A stretch of 22,049 nucleotides of DNA from Fimenecus sp045593645 (GTDB lineage: Bacteria > Bacillota > Clostridia > Oscillospirales > Acutalibacteraceae): positions 1 to 22,049 of the forward strand of contig JAZNWZ010000124.1 in assembly GCA_045593645.1 (NCBI GenBank), in the 5' to 3' direction. This document shows, in pieces, positions 13,542-20,370 of this stretch. The position numbers and the translations under genes were made by a program. Every line of letters starts with the position of its first letter. Position 1 is the stretch's first letter. Under the pieces are notes generated by a model. That model saw only the letters and a program-made list of their open reading frames with translations. It was not told the origin of the DNA and made no database searches.

Positions 13542-14972
13542 ATGACTTACGACGTAGTAGTTGTCGGTGCCGGTGTTGTAGGTAGTCTTATTACTCGTGA
13601 ACTCAGCAAATATAAGCTCAATGTTGCATTGCTTGAAAAAGCAAATGACGTTGCAATGGGTGCAACAAAAGCAAACAGTGCAATTGTTCACGGTGGTTTT
13701 GATGCTAAAACAGGTACATTAAAAGCAAAGCTTAATGTAAAAGGTACAGAACTTATGCCACAAGTTTGTGAAAAGCTTTCAGTGCCATTCAAGAAAAATG
13801 GTTCTCTTGTTGTTGCATTCTCTGAAAAAGAAATGGAACACATTAATGAACTTTATAATCGTGGTATAGCAAATGGTGTTCCTGAACTTTCAATTCTAAA
13901 TCAAGCAGAATTAAGAGAATTAGAACCAAATATTAGTGATTCAGCAGTAGGTGCTCTTTATAGTGCATCTGCAGGTATTGTTTGTCCTTATGAGCTTACA
14001 ATCGCTGCAACAGAAAATGCAGTTGTAAACGGTGCAGAGTTTATTAGAAATTGTGACGTTAAAGCAATTAAAGAAACTGAAAATGGCTATGTGCTTACAA
14101 CAACAGCAGGAGATATTACATCAAAATTTATTATCAATGCTGCAGGTAACCATTCAGATAAACTTGCACAAATGGTTGGTGATAATTCAATTGAATTAGT
14201 TTCAAGAAAAGGTGAATACTACGTTCTTGATAAGTCAGTAGGTAATCTTGTTACAAGAACAATTTTCCAATGCCCTAATGAAATGGGCAAAGGTATTCTT
14301 GTTACACCAACAGTTGATGGTAACCTTTTAATCGGTCCAACTGCTATTGACCAAGAAAGCAAAACAGATACAACAACAACTCCTGCAGGACTTGTAGATG
14401 TTGTTGAAAAAGCATTAAAGTCAGTTCCAACAGTATCAACAAGAAATGCAATTACATCCTTTGCAGGCATTCGTTGCCATCCGGTTACTGATGATTTTAT
14501 TATTGGTTGGTGTGCAACAAGTGCTAACTTCTTAAATGTTGCAGGTATCGAATCACCAGGCCTTTCATCAGCACCTGCTATTGCAGGCTATGTTGCAGGC
14601 ATACTTGGTGAAAAGCTTCCACTTGAAGCAAAAGATAACTTTGTTGAAACAAGAGAAGAACCTGTTCGTTTCAGACATATGAGTGATGAAGCGAGAGCAG
14701 AGCTTGTTAAGAAAAATCCAGCATATGGCAGAATCGTTTGTAGATGTGAAACAATTACTGAAGGTGAAATCATTGATGCAATTAAAGCTCCTGCAGGTGC
14801 TCGTGATGTTGACGGTGTAAAACGTCGTACAAGAGCAGGTATGGGTCGTTGCCAAGGTGGTTTCTGTGGCAGTAAGGTTGTAGAAATTCTTGCTCGTGAA
14901 TTAGATGTTCCAATGAATGAAATTACAAAATTCGGTGGAAACTCAAAGATTATTTACGAGAGAACAAAGTGA
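13542..14972 (+). CDS. GlpA-like FAD-dependent dehydrogenase with C-terminal BFD [2Fe-2S] domain
   Basis: 476 residues. N-terminal FAD-binding DAO-fold: YDVVVVGAGVVGSLITREL, then ATKANSAIVHGGFD and CHPVTDDFIIGW typical of the GlpA/GlpD/LhgO group. The C-terminus carries a BFD-like iron-sulfur domain with C400-x-C402 and C437-x4-C442 (IVCRCE ... GRCQGGFC). With the next two genes this makes the trio often annotated as an anaerobic glycerol-3-phosphate dehydrogenase in Clostridia, oxidising G3P to dihydroxyacetone phosphate; a 2-hydroxyglutarate-type substrate is the main alternative. ATG follows AGAAGGGTG. No membrane helix. Its stop TGA overlaps the ribosome site of the next gene. Confidence 0.88.
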   Translation: MTYDVVVVGAGVVGSLITRELSKYKLNVALLEKANDVAMGATKANSAIVHGGFDAKTGTLKAKLNVKGTELMPQVCEKLSVPFKKNGSLVVAFSEKEMEHINELYNRGIANGVPELSILNQAELRELEPNISDSAVGALYSASAGIVCPYELTIAATENAVVNGAEFIRNCDVKAIKETENGYVLTTTAGDITSKFIINAAGNHSDKLAQMVGDNSIELVSRKGEYYVLDKSVGNLVTRTIFQCPNEMGKGILVTPTVDGNLLIGPTAIDQESKTDTTTTPAGLVDVVEKALKSVPTVSTRNAITSFAGIRCHPVTDDFIIGWCATSANFLNVAGIESPGLSSAPAIAGYVAGILGEKLPLEAKDNFVETREEPVRFRHMSDEARAELVKKNPAYGRIVCRCETITEGEIIDAIKAPAGARDVDGVKRRTRAGMGRCQGGFCGSKVVEILARELDVPMNEITKFGGNSKIIYERTK

Positions 14973-14982
14973 GGTGCCTGAG

Positions 14983-16236
14983 ATGTTGAATTACGATTTA
15001 GTAGTTGTGGGTGGTGGCCCTGCTGGTATGGCAGCAGCTCTTGAGGCTCACAAAAACGGTGTTGAAAAAATAATTGTTCTTGAAAGAGCTGAAACACTCG
15101 GTGGTATTCTTGAACAATGTATCCATACAGGCTTTGGTCTTCACTATTTTGGTGAAGAGCTTTCAGGTCCTGAATATGCAGGCAGATTTATTGAGCTTCT
15201 TGCAAAAACAGATGTTGATGTTAAGGTTGACACTATGGTTCTTGATGTTGCAGAAGATAATACAGTTACTGCAACAAACAAAACTGATGGTCTTTTGAAA
15301 ATTCAAGCAAAGGCAGTGGTTCTTGCTATGGGTTGCCGTGAAAGACCAAGAGGTGCTTTAAGCATTGCAGGTTGTCGTGCATCAGGTATTATGACTGCAG
15401 GTACTGCACAAAAATATGTTAATATTGATGGCTATATGCCGGGTCATGAAGTAGTTATTTTAGGCTCAGGCGATATTGGTCTTATTATGGCTCGTCGTAT
15501 GACACTTGAAGGTGCAAAGGTTAAAATGGTTTGTGAGCTTATGCCTTATTCAGGTGGTCTTACTCGTAATATTGTTCAATGTCTTGATGACTTTGGTATT
15601 CCTCTTAAGCTTAGTTGCACAGTCGTTGCAACTCATGGTACAGAAAGACTTGAAGGTGTTACAATAGCAAAGGTTGACGAAAGGCTTCGTCCAATTCCTG
15701 GCACAGAAGAATATGTACCTTGTGATACGCTTATGTTGTCAGTTGGTCTTATTCCTGAAAACGAGCTTTCAAAGAATTCAGGACTTGAGCTTGATAGAAT
15801 TACAAATGGACCAAAAGTTGACGAATATCGTGAAACAGAGCACGCTGGCGTGTTTGCTTGTGGTAATGTTCTTCAAGTTCACGACTTAGTTGACTATGTT
15901 ACTGAAGAAAGCCAAATTGCAGGTCTTGGTGCTGCAAAGTTCATTAAAGGCGAAAAAGTTAAGAGCGAATGTGTGTTTACTGAAGGCACAAATGGTGTTA
16001 GATACATAGTTCCTCAAAGAATTAACTGCAAAACAGACGGTGATGTTAAGCTTTATTTCCGTGTAGGTGCAGTTTATAACAATGCAAGAATCATTGTTGA
16101 GTGTAACGGTGAAACAATTATTTCAAAGAAAAAAGTTAAGCTTTGTCCTGGTGAAATGGAATATGTTACACTTAAGCAAGATATTATTTCAAAATTACCT
16201 GCAAATGCAGTAATCAATGTAAGAGTGGAGGCATAA
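14983..16236 (+). CDS. FAD/NAD(P)-dependent oxidoreductase subunit (pyridine nucleotide-disulfide fold)
   Basis: 417 residues. ATG 14983 follows GAGGTG (14971-14976), which overlaps the upstream stop; an earlier in-frame ATG at 14917 would lie inside the preceding gene and add unrelated residues. FAD motif VVVGGGPAG15 MAA, a GGILEQCIHTGFGLHYFG segment, and a second dinucleotide fold VVILGSGDIG166 for NAD(P). The C-terminal FAD contact is FACGNVLQVHDLVDYVTEES, followed by an 80-residue tail. Subunits like this pass electrons between NAD(H) and the partner GlpA-like protein through iron-sulfur clusters; that division of labour is inferred from the operon. Three bases separate it from the next gene. 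Confidence 0.88.
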   Translation: MLNYDLVVVGGGPAGMAAALEAHKNGVEKIIVLERAETLGGILEQCIHTGFGLHYFGEELSGPEYAGRFIELLAKTDVDVKVDTMVLDVAEDNTVTATNKTDGLLKIQAKAVVLAMGCRERPRGALSIAGCRASGIMTAGTAQKYVNIDGYMPGHEVVILGSGDIGLIMARRMTLEGAKVKMVCELMPYSGGLTRNIVQCLDDFGIPLKLSCTVVATHGTERLEGVTIAKVDERLRPIPGTEEYVPCDTLMLSVGLIPENELSKNSGLELDRITNGPKVDEYRETEHAGVFACGNVLQVHDLVDYVTEESQIAGLGAAKFIKGEKVKSECVFTEGTNGVRYIVPQRINCKTDGDVKLYFRVGAVYNNARIIVECNGETIISKKKVKLCPGEMEYVTLKQDIISKLPANAVINVRVEA

Positions 16237-16239
16237 ATT

Positions 16240-16599
16240 ATGGAAAAAAGAGAACTTGTTTGTGTAGCTTGTCCATTAGGTTGCCCAATTACTGTTACAA
16301 TTGATAATGGTGAAATTACAGAAGTTACAGGTAACACTTGTAAGCGTGGCGATGCTTATGCAAGAACAGAGGTTACAAGCCCTACAAGAATGATTACAAG
16401 TACAGTGAAAGTTGTTGATGGCAAGGCTTATGTTGTACCTGTAAAAACATCTGCACCTGCTCCAAAGGGTATGATGATGGATATTATGGCAGAAATCAAT
16501 AAAGCATCTATCAAAGCACCTGTAAAAATCGGTGATGTAGTAATTAAAAACGTGCTCAATACTGGGGTTGATATCGTTGCAACAAATGATGCAGAATAA
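16240..16599 (+). CDS. DUF1667 small iron-sulfur-like protein
   Basis: 119 residues; the third member of the GlpA-like/FAD oxidoreductase/DUF1667 trio. The N-terminus has C8-x2-C11-x3-C15 and C34 (LVCVACPLGCPI ... GNTCKRGDAY), the spacing of a four-cysteine [4Fe-4S] site like that at the start of molybdopterin oxidoreductases. The remainder is a small beta-rich domain without known catalytic residues. GGAGG lies 9 bases before the ATG. It probably serves as an electron-transfer or assembly subunit. Its 3' end overlaps the start of the alpha-L-fucosidase. Confidence 0.88.
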   Translation: MEKRELVCVACPLGCPITVTIDNGEITEVTGNTCKRGDAYARTEVTSPTRMITSTVKVVDGKAYVVPVKTSAPAPKGMMMDIMAEINKASIKAPVKIGDVVIKNVLNTGVDIVATNDAE

Positions 16600-18010
16600 A
16601 AAAAGTTACGAAATAGCGGCGGAAGTAATTCCGTCGCTTCGTCAATTAGAGTGGCAAAAGCTTGAAATGTATGCTTTTTGTCATTTTGGAATGAATACAT
16701 TTACAGGCAAAGAGTGGGGAGATGGCAAAACTCCAACAACCGAGTTTAATCCAACTGCCCTTGATGCTCGTCAGTGGGCAAAATCAGTTAAAAGTGCAGG
16801 CTTAAAGGCTATTATTTTAACTTGTAAGCATCACGACGGTTTTTGCCTTTGGCCAAGTGAGTACACAGACTATTGTGTTAAAAATAGCCCATTTAGAAAT
16901 GGCAAAGGCGACGTTGTAAAAGAGGTTTCTGATGCTTGTCGTGAATATGGGCTTAAATTTGGTGTGTATCTTTCTCCTTGGGATAGACATGAAGAAACCT
17001 ATGGTACTGGTGAAGAGTATAATAAATATTTCTTAAATCAGTTGAGAGAGCTTGCAACAAATTATGGCGATATATTCTGCTTTTGGTTTGATGGTGCTTG
17101 TGGCGAAGGCAAAAACGGTAAAAAGCAAGTGTATGATTGGAATTCTTACTTTGCTCTTATTCGTGAACTACAACCAAATGCAGTAATAAATATTTGTGGA
17201 CCAGATGTTCGTTGGTGTGGTAATGAGGCAGGCAAGTCAAGAGAATCTGAGTGGAGCGTAGTACCTGCTTTTGTTGGAAATCAAGATTATACTGCAGAGC
17301 ATTCTCAACAAGAAGATACACCTGAGTTTGCAAAAAATGTTGATGCAAAAACTCAAGATTTAGGTAGTCGTGAATTTATTGACGGAATAAAGAATTTTAT
17401 TTGGTATCCTGCCGAGGTTGACGTGTCAATAAGACCAGGTTGGTTTTATCATAAAAAAGAAGATAGAAAAGTCAAAAGTCTTAAGAAACTTATGGAAATT
17501 TATTGGGGTAGCGTCGGTGGTAATTCATCATTGCTTCTCAATATCCCACCTGATAAAAGGGGACTTTTTGCTGATGCCGATGTGAAAGCACTTGCAAAAT
17601 TTGGTGAACGATTAAGGCGAGAATTCCCTATAAATCTAATTGAAAATTGCAAGGTAACAGCATCTTCAAACCTTGAAAATAGGGGAGTAGAAAATCTCTT
17701 TATTGATGGTGAATATTGGCAATGTGGTAATGAGGATGAAAAGCCTGAAATCAAAATAGAGTTTAATAAAGCAGTTATTGCCGATAAAGTTGTCCTCAAA
17801 GAGAATATTGCAACAGGTCAACAAATTGAAAGCTTTGAAATTTATGGTAAAAAATCAAAAGGCTGGAGCTTGATTTATAAAGGCACAATAATCGGAGCAA
17901 AGCGAATTTGCCGATTTAAAAAGAAAAAGTTTAATGCCTTGAAAATTAAAATCACATCATATCGTGTGAAAGCAACTCTCAATTCAGTTGAACTTTATTG
18001 TAAAGAATAA
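16586..18010 (+). CDS. GH29 alpha-L-fucosidase with C-terminal F5/8-type C (discoidin-like) domain
   Basis: Exo-hydrolase releasing L-fucose; 474 residues from ATG 16586 (ATG 16589 equally possible). GH29 signatures: Q20-LEWQKLEMYAFCHFGMNTF39, T-C-K-H82-HDGFCLWPS, YLSPWDRH and CFWFD169-GA, where Asp169 is the expected nucleophile. The catalytic barrel ends near LLLNIPPDKRGL (about 330). Residues about 350-474 form a discoidin-like module (NCKVTASSNLENRGVENLFIDG ... SVELYCKE), often carbohydrate-binding. No signal peptide, so it is likely cytoplasmic. The start overlaps the DUF1667 gene by 14 bases and has no good ribosome site, which suggests translational coupling. An in-frame TTG at 16568 exists with GGGG directly abutting it, too close to act. 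Confidence 0.9.
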   Translation: MMQNKKSYEIAAEVIPSLRQLEWQKLEMYAFCHFGMNTFTGKEWGDGKTPTTEFNPTALDARQWAKSVKSAGLKAIILTCKHHDGFCLWPSEYTDYCVKNSPFRNGKGDVVKEVSDACREYGLKFGVYLSPWDRHEETYGTGEEYNKYFLNQLRELATNYGDIFCFWFDGACGEGKNGKKQVYDWNSYFALIRELQPNAVINICGPDVRWCGNEAGKSRESEWSVVPAFVGNQDYTAEHSQQEDTPEFAKNVDAKTQDLGSREFIDGIKNFIWYPAEVDVSIRPGWFYHKKEDRKVKSLKKLMEIYWGSVGGNSSLLLNIPPDKRGLFADADVKALAKFGERLRREFPINLIENCKVTASSNLENRGVENLFIDGEYWQCGNEDEKPEIKIEFNKAVIADKVVLKENIATGQQIESFEIYGKKSKGWSLIYKGTIIGAKRICRFKKKKFNALKIKITSYRVKATLNSVELYCKE

Positions 18011-18016
18011 AAATAA

Positions 18017-18052
18017 GCCGTTAGGAAAAATCCTAACGGCTTTATTTTTTTT
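18017..18052. terminator. bidirectional terminator between the fucosidase and symporter genes
   Basis: GCCGTTAGGA (18017-18026) pairs perfectly with TCCTAACGGC (18031-18040) around loop AAAA, with TTTATTTTTTTTT to the right and an A-rich left flank that gives TTATTTTTATTC on the other strand. It serves the two convergent genes. Confidence 0.9.
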
Positions 18053-19602
18053 TATTCTTCTGTAGAACTTTCTTCTGCGAGAGTATCTTGTAATCTTTCA
18101 CGACGCATAACTTCAAGTTCTGCAAGCATTTGGTCTTTAACCTTGCCGTGAACATTGAAGAAGAGAAGTGTAACGCCATAAAGGAAACGAGCAATCGCAG
18201 GAAGTAAACAGAAAACTGCCCAGAAACCTAAAAGTGTCTTTTCGTTTGATTCAGGAATAATGTTGCCAAATTCGTCTTTACGAGCAACATATCCAACTGC
18301 TGAAATAACAACACCTGAAAGAAGTTGTGTAACTGAGTTAGCAGCCTTGCCGAAATAGTTTTGAACAGTTTGAACAAGAGCTTCGTTACGAACACCGTGT
18401 TTCCATTCACTATAGTCATAAACATCACCTTGAAGAACAGCACCTGCAACGTTCATAAGCTGATTTGGAAGACCACAGATAGTAAGACAAGTTGTAAGAA
18501 TAATAAGGTTTACAACAGGGTTTCCACCTTCCCAGTTAACAAGACGACCTTCGCCACCAATACCGATGAAGAATGTTGTAAGATAAGCAAGACCTGCAAA
18601 AATACCTGATGCAACTGCAACATTTCTTGCACCAAATCTACGGATAAACTTTGGAGCAAGTGGAACCATAATGTAGTTTGGAATACCTGTGAAAAGACCT
18701 GCTATTGTACCGTGTAAAAGATTCTTTGAGTTGTGCATCCAATAGAAGCTTTCACTTGCAACACCAACTGATTTAAATCCGTTAAAGAAACCTGAGAGAA
18801 CAAGAACGAACATTGGTCTGTTCTTGAAAACATTTTTGAATGATTCAATAACGCCAACCTCTTTCATTTGTTCACGAGAAGCAAGTGGAACACGCTCTCT
18901 CATAGCACTAAATCCAAAGAATGCAGTAAATGCAGCAATAGCAGCAATTATAATTGCAAACCATGTGTAAACGTCCTGCATACCAACACCAGGAATTTTA
19001 CCAGGAAGAAGTGTAACAAAAACAGTAGCAATTGATGGAAGGAATGTACCAAACAACTCCATAAACTTTGATGTAGCAATAAGATTATCACGCTCATTGG
19101 TGTTTGGAGTAATGTTATAAAGCATAATTGTCCAAGCACCAAAGTATGACATACCAAGGTTGTAAACAAAAATACCAACAATCATCCAAATTGACTTTTG
19201 CCATTCGTGAACCAAGAATGATGGTGCTGTGAAAAGCATAACTATTGCTATTGCCCAAAATGGAGTAGGTATAACAAGCCAAGGGCGAAGTCTACCCCAA
19301 CGAGTTCTCGTTCTGTCAATAATAAGACCTGAAATAGAGTCGTCAACAGCATCATAAATTGACTCAATGAACATTATAATACCATATGTACTACCTGACA
19401 TTCCAAGGAAACTAATTGCAAAGAATTGACGGAATGCATTAACATATTGGCTAAGATTTTTTTGACCGAATGAAGTTAAAAGATATGCTGCAATTTCACG
19501 AGGACGCAAGTATCTTCTGTTAGAAGATGATGCTTCTTCAACCTCGTTAGCAACTGCTTGAACTTCAACCTCTTCAGTAACAACAGTTGTGGTGTTTTCC
19601 AA
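18052..19602 (-). CDS. GPH-family (glycoside-pentoside-hexuronide:cation) MFS symporter
   Basis: 516 residues with about 12 membrane segments; imports sugars or glycosides with Na+ or H+. Family signatures: YLLTSFGQKNLS near the first helix, ESIYDAVDDSISGLIIDRTRTRWGRLRPWLVI (conserved D--D--G and RWGRxRPW loop), and PNTNERDNLIATS in the middle loop. The start is TTG 19602: no in-frame ATG occurs before the first helix and AAAGGCGTGAT sits upstream at fair spacing. The first 25 residues are acidic and Val/Thr-rich. The solute is not determinable. Convergence with the fucosidase suggests, but does not prove, a fucoside substrate. Confidence 0.9.
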   Translation of the reverse strand: MENTTTVVTEEVEVQAVANEVEEASSSNRRYLRPREIAAYLLTSFGQKNLSQYVNAFRQFFAISFLGMSGSTYGIIMFIESIYDAVDDSISGLIIDRTRTRWGRLRPWLVIPTPFWAIAIVMLFTAPSFLVHEWQKSIWMIVGIFVYNLGMSYFGAWTIMLYNITPNTNERDNLIATSKFMELFGTFLPSIATVFVTLLPGKIPGVGMQDVYTWFAIIIAAIAAFTAFFGFSAMRERVPLASREQMKEVGVIESFKNVFKNRPMFVLVLSGFFNGFKSVGVASESFYWMHNSKNLLHGTIAGLFTGIPNYIMVPLAPKFIRRFGARNVAVASGIFAGLAYLTTFFIGIGGEGRLVNWEGGNPVVNLIILTTCLTICGLPNQLMNVAGAVLQGDVYDYSEWKHGVRNEALVQTVQNYFGKAANSVTQLLSGVVISAVGYVARKDEFGNIIPESNEKTLLGFWAVFCLLPAIARFLYGVTLLFFNVHGKVKDQMLAELEVMRRERLQDTLAEESSTEE

Positions 19603-19633
19603 AATTTAATCACGCCTTTGACTATAAAATCAA

Positions 19634-19649
19634 TATATTTGAAAATATA
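19634..19649. promoter_or_regulatory. 16-bp inverted repeat at the symporter transcription start (possible operator)
   Basis: TATATTT-GA-AAATATA is a perfect 7-bp inverted repeat just downstream of the symporter -10, at roughly +1 to +16, where a repressor would block initiation. Base composition makes chance possible. Confidence 0.35.
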
Positions 19650-19656
19650 CAAATTA

Positions 19657-19685
19657 AATATACCATAAATTAGTATAATAATCAA
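19657..19685 (-). promoter_or_regulatory. promoter of the GPH symporter gene
   Basis: On the minus strand: TTGATT (19685-19680), 17-base spacer, TATATT (19662-19657) with an extended TGG before the -10. Confidence 0.7.
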
Positions 19686-19708
19686 CAGAAAAAAGTATGA
19701 AAATGTAA

Positions 19709-20155
19709 TTACTTGAGATTTTCATAATAAGAAACTGCTAATTTGTCGCATCTTTCATTTTCAGGGTGTCCGTTGTGTCCTTTAATCCACACAAACTCAG
19801 CTTGATGAATTTCAAGAAGATTAAGAAGTCTTTCCCATAAATCTGGGTTTAAAGCAGGCTTCTTATCTTTTTTACGCCAACCATTTTTACGCCAAGATTC
19901 TGCCCAACCCTCATTTATGCCGTTAACAACATAAGAAGAATCGGTTGTAATTTTAACCTTGCAAGGTCTTTTTAATGCTTCAAGTGCATTGATAACCCCT
20001 AAAAGCTCCATACGATTATTTGTTGTATGAATTTCTCCACCTGATAGCTCTTTTTCAACACCATTACAACGAAGAATTGCACCCCAACCCCCAGGACCAG
20101 GATTTCCTGAACAAGCACCGTCTGTAAAAATTTCAACAAAAGTCAAGTTTTCCAT
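19709..20155 (-). CDS. rnhA: ribonuclease HI
   Basis: Degrades the RNA strand of RNA-DNA hybrids. 148 residues, the normal length. Catalytic residues are all present: D12 (FTDGACSGNPGPGGWG), E50 (TTNNRMELLGVINAL), D72 (TTDSSYVVNGI) and D137 with H127 (KGHNGHPENERCDKLA). The basic handle region GWAESWRKNGWRKKDKKPALNPDLWE (about 83-108, shown here by key residues) is of the E. coli type. ATG follows AGAGGTT. No clear promoter is seen. It is divergent from the RNase J gene. Confidence 0.97.
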   Translation of the reverse strand: MENLTFVEIFTDGACSGNPGPGGWGAILRCNGVEKELSGGEIHTTNNRMELLGVINALEALKRPCKVKITTDSSYVVNGINEGWAESWRKNGWRKKDKKPALNPDLWERLLNLLEIHQAEFVWIKGHNGHPENERCDKLAVSYYENLK

Positions 20156-20258
20156 AACAACCTCTGAATAAAATATATAAAACTTATCAAAACTAATTTT
20201 AACATATTTTATGGTGAAAAAGCAATAATATTTTATGGCACAGAGGGTGGTATTTTCC

Positions 20259-20287
20259 TTGACAAGAGTGGTAAAAAATAGTATGAT
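20259..20287 (+). promoter_or_regulatory. sigma-A promoter of the RNase J gene
   Basis: TTGACA (20259-20264), 17-base spacer, TATGAT (20282-20287). An overlapping TATAAT at 20287-20292 lies at a poor spacing. The start codon is 83 bases downstream; the leader shows no obvious hairpin. Confidence 0.8.
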
Positions 20288-20370
20288 ATAATGACAATTA
20301 AATTTTATTATGGGAAATTATACATATATTTGAAATAAAGCATTTTTACAATATTAAAAAGGAGGCAAAT

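Noticed and set aside
14917..14982. Longer N-terminus for the second flavoprotein
   Set aside because: The extra 22 residues lie inside the preceding gene in another frame and precede the dinucleotide-binding strand that should be near the N-terminus; GAGGTG supports ATG 14983.
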